NCBI GenBank assembly: GCA_046047615.1
Contig: JBJOHO010000083.1
Location: forward strand, 1-64,000
DNA: 64,000 nt
Direction: 5' to 3'
DNA from: ZC4RG30 sp046047615
GTDB taxonomy: Bacteria > Pseudomonadota > Gammaproteobacteria > Steroidobacterales > Steroidobacteraceae
Every line of letters starts with the position of its first letter. The first letter of the stretch is position 1. Below are positions 8,285-16,679 of this stretch, piece after piece. Under the pieces are notes generated by a model. The model did not search any database. It had not been told where the DNA came from and saw only the letters and a program-made list of their open reading frames with translations. Position numbers and translations under genes: made by a program.

Positions 8285-9947
8285 ACACACGAACCGTGCC
8301 GGGCGGATCCTCCCGGTTGTCGCAGCCCTGGCACTGGCCAGCACGGTACTGCTGCCCTTCCACCACGCGGGGCTGGCCACTGCGGCAACGCCCAAGCAGA
8401 CGCTGGGGGACCTGGTGCGCGCCGGCAAGCGCGAGTCGGTGCTGGCCGCGATCACCTCGCCGGACGTGGACGTCAACGAGAAGGCACCGGACGGCTCCAC
8501 GGCGCTGATGTGGGCCACGTTCAACGTCGATCACGAGCTGGTGCAGGCATTGCTGAAGGCCGGCGCCAGGGCCGACGTCATCAACCGTTACGGTGCTTCG
8601 GCACTGAGCGAGGCCATCGAGGTCGACGACCTTGCGCTGGTGCGGACCTTGCTGGATGCGGGCGCGGACGTGGACTCGCCCAATGGCGACGGCCAGACCG
8701 CGCTGATGCTCGCGATCAGCGCAGGCTCGCCGGGCATCGCGAAGCTGCTCATCGAGCGCGGTGCCGACATCAACGCCATCGAAACCTTCCGCGGCCAGAA
8801 CGCACTGATGTGGGCGGCCGGCGGCAACCAGCCGGAGATCGTCGACCTGCTGCTGGCGCGGCGTGCGAAGAACATCAACCTGCGCGCGAAGCACGACGAC
8901 TGGCCGCGGCAGATGACCTCCGAGCCACGCGCCCAATTCGGCAGCCGCCAGACCGGCGGACTCACGGCCCTGCTCTATGCGACACGTTCCGGGTGCTACC
9001 GCTGCGTCGAGTCGCTGCTGAAGGCCGGTGCGGACATCCACCTGCCCAACCCGGATGGTGTGACGCCGCTGATCAACGCCCTGGACAACCGGCGTTACGA
9101 CATCGCGATGCTGCTGCTGGACAAGGGCGCCAACCCGCACACCTGGGACATGAGCGGCCGCACGCCGCTCTACGTGGCCGTGGACATGAACTCCTTCCGC
9201 GGCGACGGCGCCTTCGGCGGCCGCGTGGCGCCCGAGGGATTGGCTGGTGCCGCAGTGGGCAAGGAGCGCCCGGGCGTCACCGCCATGATGGTGGTCGAGC
9301 GCCTGCTGGCGATGGGTGTGGACGTGAACCACCAGCTCACCCGCAAGCGGCCCTATGGCGCCGGTCGCGGCCGCTTCGCCGAATATGACCTGCGCGGCGG
9401 CGTCGGACCGCTGTTCGTCGCCTCGGCACGCCACGACCACGCGGCGATACAGGCCTTGCTCGCCCACGGTGCCGAGGTGGACCTGCCGAATGTGTTCCGC
9501 ATGACGCCGCTGATGGCCGCGATGGGCATGAGCGGCGTCGGCCGCGCCAACGGCGGCGGTGCGCTGCCGCCGGGTGATGTGCAGGCGATGATGATCAAGA
9601 CCATCGACCTGCTGCTGGCCGCCGGCGCCGATGTGAACGCCCGCATCACCGACAGCCGCACCTACACGGCCAAGCTCAGCTCCTACATCCAGGGGCGCGA
9701 CCAGGAAGGACGAACCGCGCTGTTTGGCGCGGCCGAGGGCGCCCGCGAGCGCGTGGTGCGGCATCTGCTGTCGCGCGGCGCGGACCCGACGGTGAAGGAT
9801 GCCAACGGCAAGACCGCGCTGGACGCGGCGCGCACGCCGCTGCCGGCCGGTCCCGGCGGTGGGCCGACGGGTGCTGCCGCGGCCGCCCTGGCGGCCAGCC
9901 GCGAGGCGACAGCCAAGACGCTGGAGGCTGCGCTCGCGGGCCGCTAG
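8274..9947 (+). CDS. Exported ankyrin-repeat protein
   Basis: 557 residues from the ATG at 8274, which overlaps the preceding gene by 11 bases. A signal-peptide-like segment (ILPVVAALALASTVLL) is followed by about nine to ten ankyrin-type units such as DGSTALMWATFNVDHELV, GQTALMLAISAGSPGIAKLL and DGVTPLINALDNRRYDIAML, each ending in a LLxxGAdxn turn. One unit is interrupted by a longer insert (residues about 305-390). Ankyrin repeats bind partner proteins. As the last gene of an all-exported operon, this may scaffold the other products; that is inference. The stop is directly followed by the stop of the convergent gene. Confidence 0.9.
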   Translation: MLSKHTNRAGRILPVVAALALASTVLLPFHHAGLATAATPKQTLGDLVRAGKRESVLAAITSPDVDVNEKAPDGSTALMWATFNVDHELVQALLKAGARADVINRYGASALSEAIEVDDLALVRTLLDAGADVDSPNGDGQTALMLAISAGSPGIAKLLIERGADINAIETFRGQNALMWAAGGNQPEIVDLLLARRAKNINLRAKHDDWPRQMTSEPRAQFGSRQTGGLTALLYATRSGCYRCVESLLKAGADIHLPNPDGVTPLINALDNRRYDIAMLLLDKGANPHTWDMSGRTPLYVAVDMNSFRGDGAFGGRVAPEGLAGAAVGKERPGVTAMMVVERLLAMGVDVNHQLTRKRPYGAGRGRFAEYDLRGGVGPLFVASARHDHAAIQALLAHGAEVDLPNVFRMTPLMAAMGMSGVGRANGGGALPPGDVQAMMIKTIDLLLAAGADVNARITDSRTYTAKLSSYIQGRDQEGRTALFGAAEGARERVVRHLLSRGADPTVKDANGKTALDAARTPLPAGPGGGPTGAAAAALAASREATAKTLEAALAGR

Positions 9948-10487
9948 TCAGTCCCAGACGATCCAGCGGTCCTCGAATTTGCGCTGGTGCAGCGCTGCCA
10001 GATGCGACTGCAGCCGCGCGTGCTCCAGCAGCGCCCGCAGCAGCTCCGGATCCTTGGCGACGCGCTCCCGCAGGCGGCGCTTGACCTCCACCATGGCGTT
10101 CTGGCGCAGGGCGTCGGGATTCAGCATGACACCGGTGCTGCCCTGGCCACGCACGAGGCGCGCCGTTTCCTCCGCCATGGCATCGTCAACCAGCTTCGGC
10201 AGGCACATCCGCTGGCGGATGAGCGTCCCGGTGGGGGCCCGCTCGCTGCAGACCATGTCGTAGGCGTGGTCGTCGTTGCCGGCGTTGTAGCGCTCGTAGA
10301 AGCGCTCCTCGGCGTCGGCCGCAGCCTTGCGCGCCGCGGAGAGCGAGTCACGGTCGCCGGTCACCAGGATTTCCTCCAGGGCCTGCACACGCGTGATGTC
10401 GGCCGGGGAGAGGGCCACGGCTGTGGATGCGGCGGCCGGCAGCGCTGGCAGCAGGGTGAACAGCAGCCCGCAGATATGGCGTTTCAT
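9948..10487 (-). CDS. Small exported protein of unknown function
   Basis: 179 residues from the ATG at 10487, giving a signal peptide (MKRHICGLLFTLLPALP, cleavage after AAA). The mature part is alpha-helical and charged, with two cysteines in DMVCSERAPTG and RQRMCLPKLVDDAM that could form a disulphide. No domain was recognised. Its stop codon abuts that of the convergent ankyrin gene with no spacer. The hairpin at 10514-10545 separates it from the aldehyde dehydrogenase gene upstream. Confidence 0.65.
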   Translation of the reverse strand: MKRHICGLLFTLLPALPAAASTAVALSPADITRVQALEEILVTGDRDSLSAARKAAADAEERFYERYNAGNDDHAYDMVCSERAPTGTLIRQRMCLPKLVDDAMAEETARLVRGQGSTGVMLNPDALRQNAMVEVKRRLRERVAKDPELLRALLEHARLQSHLAALHQRKFEDRWIVWD

Positions 10488-10513
10488 GACGCATGACGCT
10501 ACTGCGCTGCAAC

Positions 10514-10545
10514 GGAAAAGGCCAGCATCGCTGCTGGCCTTTTCC
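10514..10545 (-). terminator. Intrinsic terminator of the aldehyde dehydrogenase gene
   Basis: A perfect 14-base inverted repeat, GGAAAAGGCCAGCA / TGCTGGCCTTTTCC, with a four-base loop. On the minus strand it lies about 40 bases past the aldehyde dehydrogenase stop and the descending arm carries the T-run. It could also work as an attenuator for the small gene downstream, and it is symmetric enough to act in both directions. Confidence 0.8.
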
Positions 10546-10586
10546 AAGCGCCACAAGCCCAGGCACAGGCCGGGGCGATGGCCGCC

Positions 10587-12080
10587 TCAGTGGTGCATCG
10601 TGGCCAGCGTGGCCGGGTCGAGGTGCGAGATCGAGCGCGTGTCCTGGAAGGCACGGATGCCCTCGATGCCCTGCTCACGGCCGATGCCCGACAGCTTCAT
10701 GCCACCGAACGGTGCGCGCAGGTCCAGGCGGTTTGCGCCATGGTCGTTGGTCCACACATAGCCGCAGACCATCTGGCCGCCGACGCGATAGGCGGCGACC
10801 GGATCCGCGGACCACACCGAACCGGCCAGACCCGCCCAGGTGTCGTTGGCCATGCGGACCGCATCCTCTTCGGTGTCGAAGGGGATGACGGGAATGACCG
10901 GGCCGAACTGCTCTTCCGTGACGACGCGCAGCTTCGGATCCGGGTTGACGACGATCGCGGGGCGCACGAAGTTGCCGCCGGCCATGTCGCCGCCGGGCAG
11001 CTCGCCGAACTCCATGACCTGGGCTCCGGAAGCCTTGGCCTCGGCGATCAGTTCATCGACGAACTTCTTCTGCATCGGCGAGTGCAGCGGGCCCATGGTG
11101 GTGCCTTGGTCGAGGCCGTAGCCGAGCTTGGTCTTCTCAAGGCGTGCCGCCAGGCCCTTCACCAGCTCGTCCATGCGCGAGCGGTGCACATAGACGCGCT
11201 TGGCGTTCATGCAGATCTGCCCGGTGGTGTCGAAGATGGCCGCGAACAGGCGGTCGAGATGGGTGTCGTCGAGGATCGCATCCTTGAGGAAGATGGCGGC
11301 GTCGTTGCCGCCCAGCTCCAGCGTGACGCGCGTGAGGCTGCCGGAGGCCATCTCCATCATCTTCTTGCCGCCACCGACCGAACCGGTGAAGCAGACCTTG
11401 GCCACGTCCGTGTTGCGGATCAACGCGCTCATGTTGGCGTCGGGACCGGTGACGACGTTCAGCACGCCCGGCGGCAGCTTCTCGGCGATGCGCTGCACCA
11501 CGCGGGCGGTGGCCAGCGGCGCGGTCAGCGGCGGCTTCACGACCACGGTGTTGCCGGCCAGCAAGGCGTGCGGCAGCGCGGCGCCCAGGATGGCGATGGG
11601 CCAGTTGAACGGCACGATGATGCTGACCACGCCCAGCGGCTGGTAGCCCACGGTGGTCTCGGTGGCGATGTGGCCCGGGACCGGCTTGAGCACCTTGGTG
11701 GCGTTGACTTCATCGGCATGCATCAGCGCCAGGTTCCAGCGGATCTGCAGCACCAGGGCATCGACCCAGCTCTCGATGCGGACCTTGCCGTTCTCCTGCG
11801 ACAGGATGGCGGCGTCCTCCGACGCGAAGGGGTTCGGCGAATCCGGCACGCCCTCGATGGCGGCCTTCATGTGCTCGGCGCGCTGCTGAGGCGTGAGCGA
11901 GGCCCAGGCCGGATAGGCGGCCTTGGCGGCAGCGACCGCATCGGCAACATCCTGCGGCGTGGCCGAGGCGGCATGGCCGACGATGACACCCGGCTTGGCC
12001 GGATCGGCGATCGCCATGGTTTCAGCGGTCTGGCGCTCCTTGCCACCGATGAACAGTGCGGTCTTGACGGTGTCGGACAT
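10587..12080 (-). CDS. NAD(P)-dependent aldehyde dehydrogenase
   Basis: 497 residues, normal for the family, which oxidises aldehydes to carboxylic acids in the cytoplasm. Visible landmarks are the cofactor segment IIVPFNWPIAILGAALPHAL and VVKPPLTAPL, FTGSVGGGKKM, the general base in TLELGGND and the catalytic cysteine in GQICMNAKRVYVH. The end contains the usual LDLRAPFGGMKLSGIGREQG. The ATG at 12080 has AGGAGACG upstream. It is a single-gene unit closed by the terminator at 10514-10545, downstream of the TonB-dependent receptor on the same strand. The substrate cannot be told. Confidence 0.93.
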   Translation of the reverse strand: MSDTVKTALFIGGKERQTAETMAIADPAKPGVIVGHAASATPQDVADAVAAAKAAYPAWASLTPQQRAEHMKAAIEGVPDSPNPFASEDAAILSQENGKVRIESWVDALVLQIRWNLALMHADEVNATKVLKPVPGHIATETTVGYQPLGVVSIIVPFNWPIAILGAALPHALLAGNTVVVKPPLTAPLATARVVQRIAEKLPPGVLNVVTGPDANMSALIRNTDVAKVCFTGSVGGGKKMMEMASGSLTRVTLELGGNDAAIFLKDAILDDTHLDRLFAAIFDTTGQICMNAKRVYVHRSRMDELVKGLAARLEKTKLGYGLDQGTTMGPLHSPMQKKFVDELIAEAKASGAQVMEFGELPGGDMAGGNFVRPAIVVNPDPKLRVVTEEQFGPVIPVIPFDTEEDAVRMANDTWAGLAGSVWSADPVAAYRVGGQMVCGYVWTNDHGANRLDLRAPFGGMKLSGIGREQGIEGIRAFQDTRSISHLDPATLATMHH

Positions 12081-12177
12081 TAGGCGTCTCCTGTTGTGTT
12101 GTCGGCCACCCCGGACGGGCATCCATCTAGGGTAACCGGGAGCGCGGCACCTGGGGCAACAGCCTGAGGCGGCAGTA

Positions 12178-14247
12178 TCAGAACTGCGCTGTGACCGTCA
12201 CTCTGACCTGTCGCGGCTCGGCAGGGTGGAAATGGATGTCCTCCACCGGGGCGGTTTCGCCGGGCAACTGCGATTCGTAGAAGTAGCTGATGTCCTCGGT
12301 CTTCACATCGAAGACGTTGAACAACCCCAGTGCGGCGGAAAAGCGCGGCGAGAATGGATAGCCCAACTCCAGGTTGGTGATCACGCTGCCGCGCGATCTT
12401 GCGCTGCCGTCCTCCACAAGATCTGCCGGACCGAGGTAGCGCAGACGGGCTCCTCCGGTCCAGCCGGCCGGCGCGCGGTACGAGAGGCCCACCGAGCCCA
12501 CGTACTCCACGGCGTTGGGGATCCGGTTGCCCGCCGGATCCGCGCCGCGGAAGCGGGGCTGCGTCCACGCGAGATCGGCGTCGATCATCCAGTGCGCCGT
12601 CGGCGTCCAGTACGCCGAGAGCTCCAGTCCATGGCGACGGCTGGCGCGATTGGGCTCGGTCACGCCGGCATCGCCGACGAAGACCAGTTCGGAGTCCAGC
12701 CGCAGCATCCACAGCGAGGCTGCCAGCTGCAGTCCGGGCACGGCAGCCGAGCGCAGGCCCACCTCGGCCCCGCGGGCGCGCACCAAGGGTGTCGCCGGAT
12801 CCAGCGGCATGCCGGGGTCCAGCGGGTCCACGCGTTGCGTGGTGCCGCGGGCGTCGTTGCTGTGGAAGCCATGGCCCCAGTTCAGGAACAGTTCGGTGTG
12901 CTGCCAGGGACCCAGCACCACCGCCAGCTTGGGGCTGACCTGCTGGTCATTCGCGACACCGGAATTGGGCGCGATGGGGCTGTCGACCTCGAACCGGAAA
13001 CGGTCGATCCGCAGGCCTGCTTCGGTGCGCAGCCAGGGACGCCAGCGCAGGTCGTGGCTCAGCCAGCCCGCAAGGCTGTCCTGCTGCACACGGTCCTCCC
13101 GCAGCGTGGCCAACCGCTGCCGCCCGCGCGTCTTGTAGAGGCCGACGGTCGGGATGTCATCCCGGCGCCACTGCAGGCCGCCACGCAGTGTCCCCAGCCG
13201 GCCTTCGCCTGAAACCGCCGGGCGGTACTGCAGTTCAAGCCCGTGGAAGCTGCGGTCGTCGTACTGCTCGAACTGGTCGCCGTTGACCGGGTCGGTGGCG
13301 TAGGTGAAGTTGGAGAACAGGTCCAGTCCGTAGTCGGCCGCGTAGCCCTGCAGCTCCACCGTACCGGATCCCATTGGACGCCAAAGGCGCGCGGACAGGC
13401 TGTAGCGGTGCGTCGTGCCGCCATCGGTCGGATCGAGGTTGCCGAACCGGTCCAGCGCGCCACTGTCCACCGCACGCTGCGGGATCTGGTCGGTCGAGCG
13501 CCAGCGGCCCGAGTAGCCCATCCACTGCAGCTGGACACCGTGGGCCTCATCGCCGCGCGTGAGCTTCGCCACCGTGCTGGCGCGCCTGAACTGCTCGCCC
13601 AGCAGCCATGGCCCATCCGCGTAGGAAAGGTCTGCAGCCAGCAGCAGGTCAGTGTCGCCCCAGCGCGGCGAGAGGGCCAACAGCCCGCGCGCGTTGCTGA
13701 ACTGGCCGCCGGTCAGCGCCAGCAGGTGCTGCTCCAGCCGGCGCCGGTAAGTGATGTCGATGGCACCGGCGGCCGAGAAGTTGCCGTAGTCGGGGTAGTA
13801 ACTGCCCTTGCGGTACTCGATGCGATCGATGAGTTCCGGGATCAGGAAATTGACATCGGTGTAGCCCTGGCCATGGGCATGCGTCGGCAGGTTGACGGGA
13901 ACGCCTTCAATGCGCGTTGCGAGATCGGTGCCGTGATCCAGGTTGAAGCCGCGCAGGAAGAACTGGTTGCCCTTGCCACCGCCACTGTGCTGCGTGGCGA
14001 TCAGGCCCGGAACGACTTCGAGCACCTCGCCCACCCGCTGCAAAGGACGCCCTTCGAGTTGCTCGCCGAGCACCGTGCCCACGGAGGCCGAGGAGACTTC
14101 ACCAGCGAGGCCGATGATCCGGCGCGCGGAGACGACCAGCTCGTCGAGTGCCCCCGGCACGCCGGCAGCGCCAGCAGGCAGCGTAATGCCACAGCAGGCC
14201 ACCAACAGCACGGACCGTGTGCGGGAACTGCCAGCGTGTTGAGTCAT
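12178..14247 (-). CDS. TonB-dependent outer-membrane receptor
   Basis: 689 residues from the ATG at 14247 (ATG at 14262 is the other candidate). It has a signal peptide ending near PAGAAG, a TonB-box-like DELVVSARR, a plug domain (GEVLEVVPGLIATQHSGG, NQFFLRGFNLDHGTD, IDRIEYRKGSYYPDYGNF) and a long beta-barrel of alternating residues that ends in phenylalanine. Such receptors import siderophores, vitamins or other large nutrients using TonB energy. No cobalamin riboswitch was found upstream. The substrate is unknown, and the neighbouring aldehyde dehydrogenase does not settle it. Confidence 0.92.
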   Translation of the reverse strand: MTQHAGSSRTRSVLLVACCGITLPAGAAGVPGALDELVVSARRIIGLAGEVSSASVGTVLGEQLEGRPLQRVGEVLEVVPGLIATQHSGGGKGNQFFLRGFNLDHGTDLATRIEGVPVNLPTHAHGQGYTDVNFLIPELIDRIEYRKGSYYPDYGNFSAAGAIDITYRRRLEQHLLALTGGQFSNARGLLALSPRWGDTDLLLAADLSYADGPWLLGEQFRRASTVAKLTRGDEAHGVQLQWMGYSGRWRSTDQIPQRAVDSGALDRFGNLDPTDGGTTHRYSLSARLWRPMGSGTVELQGYAADYGLDLFSNFTYATDPVNGDQFEQYDDRSFHGLELQYRPAVSGEGRLGTLRGGLQWRRDDIPTVGLYKTRGRQRLATLREDRVQQDSLAGWLSHDLRWRPWLRTEAGLRIDRFRFEVDSPIAPNSGVANDQQVSPKLAVVLGPWQHTELFLNWGHGFHSNDARGTTQRVDPLDPGMPLDPATPLVRARGAEVGLRSAAVPGLQLAASLWMLRLDSELVFVGDAGVTEPNRASRRHGLELSAYWTPTAHWMIDADLAWTQPRFRGADPAGNRIPNAVEYVGSVGLSYRAPAGWTGGARLRYLGPADLVEDGSARSRGSVITNLELGYPFSPRFSAALGLFNVFDVKTEDISYFYESQLPGETAPVEDIHFHPAEPRQVRVTVTAQF

Positions 14248-14288
14248 GGACACGACCGCCATCTCTTGCGCCAATGTCGGGGATCAGG

Positions 14289-14317
14289 GTGATACAGCAG
14301 GCTTGCAGCAATGTAAA
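14289..14317 (-). promoter_or_regulatory. Candidate sigma-70 promoter of the TonB-dependent receptor
   Basis: On the minus strand, TTTACA (14312-14317; 5 of 6 to consensus) is spaced 17 bases from TATCAC (14289-14294; 4 of 6). It lies about 40 bases upstream of the receptor's start, in an otherwise unassigned 202-base gap. Immediately upstream is an imperfect AAACC...GGTTT inverted repeat that could be an operator. This is a pattern match only. Confidence 0.4.
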
Positions 14318-14449
14318 CCGGAGGCGTTCAGGTTTGCCTCACCGGTGCAACGGGGGCCGCCTACCGCGGCCGGAGAAGGCCATGCCGCGCCAGTGCCGGC
14401 AGGGCCCGGACTGGGAGGAGCGGTTGCTGCGCGAGCTGCAGGCGCGGCG

Positions 14450-15040
14450 TCAAGACGCCTTGAGGTCGTGCTGCCGCGTCCGCGCCAGCAGCATCAGGTT
14501 GCGGACGTAGACGCCCCAACCGGCGAGCTGGCCGAGAATGCCGACGACATCGACGCGCCACACAAAGTAGGCCAGCAACAGGGACGATCCGCCAAGACTC
14601 ATCCACCAGAAGGCCTCGGGGACATGTGACCGCCCCGCCCGCTCGCTCGCCAGCCACTGCACCAGCATGCGCCCGGTGAACAGCAGTTGTCCGGACAGGC
14701 CGATGGCAATCCACAGCAGGCCGACGGGACTGGTCACGTTCAGGACGGTTGCGAACCAGTCGCGCGGCCGGTTGGCGTCGTACAGCCGGGCCGCAAGTTC
14801 ATCCGGCGTGAGCTGGCGGCGCCCGCCGTCACTCTGCAGCCAGTAGACGTAGTGGCCTTGAGCATCCCGGCCCAGTTCAAGGGCCTCCGGCTCGCCTGCC
14901 AGACGCAGCTTGACGGTCACGGCCCCCGCGGCAGGCTCGGGAGACTTCCACCACCACAGCAAGGTGGTGGCCAGCAGCATGCCGGCCACGGTGGCCAGCA
15001 AGGTCCACCAGGGCAGGCGGCGTGGGCGCAGGCCAATCAC
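14450..15040 (-). CDS. LAB_N (lipid-A-disaccharide synthase N-terminal) domain membrane protein
   Basis: 196 residues from a GTG at 15040 that overlaps the stop of the glycosyltransferase upstream (GTGA). An N-terminal membrane segment (LLATVAGMLLATTLLWW) is followed by a soluble loop (about residues 40-110) and then the LAB_N domain: GLLWIAIGLSGQLLFTGRML, VPEAFWWMSLGGSSLLLAYF and GILGQLAGWGVYVRNLML. Stand-alone LAB_N proteins are commonly encoded beside polyprenyl-phosphate glycosyltransferases. Their exact role is not established, but an envelope-lipid modification role is likely. Confidence 0.85.
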   Translation of the reverse strand: MIGLRPRRLPWWTLLATVAGMLLATTLLWWWKSPEPAAGAVTVKLRLAGEPEALELGRDAQGHYVYWLQSDGGRRQLTPDELAARLYDANRPRDWFATVLNVTSPVGLLWIAIGLSGQLLFTGRMLVQWLASERAGRSHVPEAFWWMSLGGSSLLLAYFVWRVDVVGILGQLAGWGVYVRNLMLLARTRQHDLKAS

Positions 15041-15783
15041 AGCGGCCGCCAGGCCGTGTTGCGGCGGCGCCTGCCCATCCACGCTACCGCGAAGCAATCG
15101 ATGAGACCCGGCAGGGCGCGGTTCCAGGCACCGTACTTGCTGTGCCCTGCCACGCGCGGACGATGCCGCACCGGGCACTCGGCAACGCGGTAGCCCGACT
15201 GCCTGGCCAGCAGCGGAATGAAACGGTGCACACCGCGGAACTGCAAGGGCAGCGACTCAGCGACCTCCCGGCGCATCACGCGCAACGAACAGCCCGTATC
15301 GCGGATGGTGTCACCCAGTAGCAGCCGGCGCGTCGCCCGGCCGATCCATGAACTGAAGCGCCGGAACGCCGTATCGCGCCGGTTGGCGGACCGGTCGCCC
15401 TGCAGCAGGTCCAGCGACTCTTCTCGCAGACGCTGGACCATGGCCGGCAGGTCGGCTGGATCGTTCTGCAGATCCGCGTCGAGCATGGCAATCCACCGGC
15501 CACGACTGGCGCGGATTGCAGCGTGCAAGGCAGCGGACTGTCCTTGGCCGCGGCCGCGACCGCCGGCAGGCAACTGCAGCGGCCGCAAGGCGGTGTGCTG
15601 CGCCGACAGGCTGCGCAACGCGTCAGCCGTGGCATCCGTGGAGCCATCGTCGACGACGAGTATCTCGAAGCGGATGCCCGTCGGGTCGAGGATCGCGACC
15701 AGTTCGGTCACCAGCGGATCAATGTTCTCAGCCTCGTTGTGTGCCGGTGCTATGACCGAGAGATCTGGCGTCTGTGTGTCCAT
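15037..15783 (-). CDS. GT2 glycosyltransferase, polyprenyl-phosphate sugar synthase type
   Basis: 248 residues. It shows the GT2 signatures SVIAPAHNEAENI, ILVVDDGSTDATADAL and IAMLDADLQNDPADLP, followed by DTIRDTGCSLRVMRREV and RHRPRVAGHSKYG, as in dolichol/undecaprenyl-phosphate mannosyl- or aminoarabinose-type transferases (DPM1/ArnC). It probably charges undecaprenyl phosphate with a sugar on the cytoplasmic face. The usual C-terminal pair of transmembrane helices of ArnC is absent, as in DPM1-like forms. The ATG at 15783 is used (a GTG directly precedes it). It is translationally coupled to the LAB_N gene. Confidence 0.88.
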   Translation of the reverse strand: MDTQTPDLSVIAPAHNEAENIDPLVTELVAILDPTGIRFEILVVDDGSTDATADALRSLSAQHTALRPLQLPAGGRGRGQGQSAALHAAIRASRGRWIAMLDADLQNDPADLPAMVQRLREESLDLLQGDRSANRRDTAFRRFSSWIGRATRRLLLGDTIRDTGCSLRVMRREVAESLPLQFRGVHRFIPLLARQSGYRVAECPVRHRPRVAGHSKYGAWNRALPGLIDCFAVAWMGRRRRNTAWRPL

Positions 15784-15887
15784 CACGACAGTTAGCCAAG
15801 CGTCGATGACAGCGCGGCAACGGCCACATGACTGCAGGATTGTGGCTTTAGCCTTGGAAGCTCCAACTGCCTCAGGAGTCGCACCGG

Positions 15888-16679
15888 ATGTCCCTGTCTG
15901 CCTTCGCCAACGCCGTGCAGCGTCGTTGGCGCCTGAGCCTTGGACTGCTGCTGGCGCCAGCGGCCCTGTGGCTGTGCTTTGACGTGTTGCGTCTGGATTT
16001 GCCGCTCAGCGCATGGCTTCACGGCGGCGCGCCAGCGGCGCCATTCCCGCTCCAGCACACCTTCTTCGCCATCGCGCTCAACGAATACCTGGTGCCGGGG
16101 CTGGCCTGGGGCAGTGCAGTGGCGGCGCTTGCCTTGCTGGTGCTCGCGCTGCGGTCGGGACACGTGACCGGGCGCCGCATCGCCGTTTTCCTCATGATGA
16201 GTCTGGCGCTGGGGCCGGGACTGGTGGTCAACGGCATCCTCAAGCCCCACTGGGGCCGGCCACGACCCGCAGAAGTCCGCGATTTCGGCGGCACACGCCC
16301 CTTCCAGGCGCCGCTCGAGGCCAATCTGGTCGGCTTCGCGGACCGCGGCACGAATGGACGTTCATTCCCCTCCGGCCACGCTGCCATGGCCTTCTGGACC
16401 ACCGCCGGTTTCTTCGTGGCACGCGTTCTGTGGCCGCCGCTGGCGCCTTGGCTGCTCGGCGGTGGTCTGCTGTTCGGGCTTGCTGGTGGCGCGGCGCGGG
16501 TCATCGCCGGCCGCCACTTCCTCTCTGACATCCTCTGGTCAGGGTTGATCGTCTTTGCCTTGAACGCGTTGCTCGCGTGGTGGCTCCTGCACCGGCGTCA
16601 GCAGCGTCAGGGCGACGCGCCGGCCGGCGCCGAAGGCAAAGCCCTCGACGCGGTCCAACTGCCGGACCGCCACGCCTGA
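15888..16679 (+). CDS. PAP2-family lipid phosphatase
   Basis: 263 residues with about six hydrophobic segments. The three PAP2 signatures are present: KPHWGRPRP, PSGHAAMAF and RVIAGRHFLSD, the catalytic site that removes phosphate from lipid phosphates on the periplasmic side. The ATG at 15888 follows CAGGAG. Likely substrates are undecaprenyl diphosphate, phosphatidylglycerol phosphate or a lipid A phosphate. It is divergent from the GT2 gene, and its last 141 bases overlap the end of the convergent GT39 gene in a different frame. Confidence 0.9.
   Translation: MSLSAFANAVQRRWRLSLGLLLAPAALWLCFDVLRLDLPLSAWLHGGAPAAPFPLQHTFFAIALNEYLVPGLAWGSAVAALALLVLALRSGHVTGRRIAVFLMMSLALGPGLVVNGILKPHWGRPRPAEVRDFGGTRPFQAPLEANLVGFADRGTNGRSFPSGHAAMAFWTTAGFFVARVLWPPLAPWLLGGGLLFGLAGGAARVIAGRHFLSDILWSGLIVFALNALLAWWLLHRRQQRQGDAPAGAEGKALDAVQLPDRHA

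Noticed and set aside
8181..9764. 527-codon minus-strand frame opposite the ankyrin gene
   Set aside because: Repeated composition mirrors the ankyrin repeats on the other strand; no independent coding signal.
14248..14449. Cobalamin riboswitch upstream of the TonB-dependent receptor
   Set aside because: The B12-box and the other conserved core strings were looked for on the minus strand and not found; only a promoter-like pair and a short inverted repeat are there.
14361..14714. 117-codon frame on the minus strand
   Set aside because: It overlaps the LAB_N gene in another frame and has only Arg/Ala-rich filler sequence.
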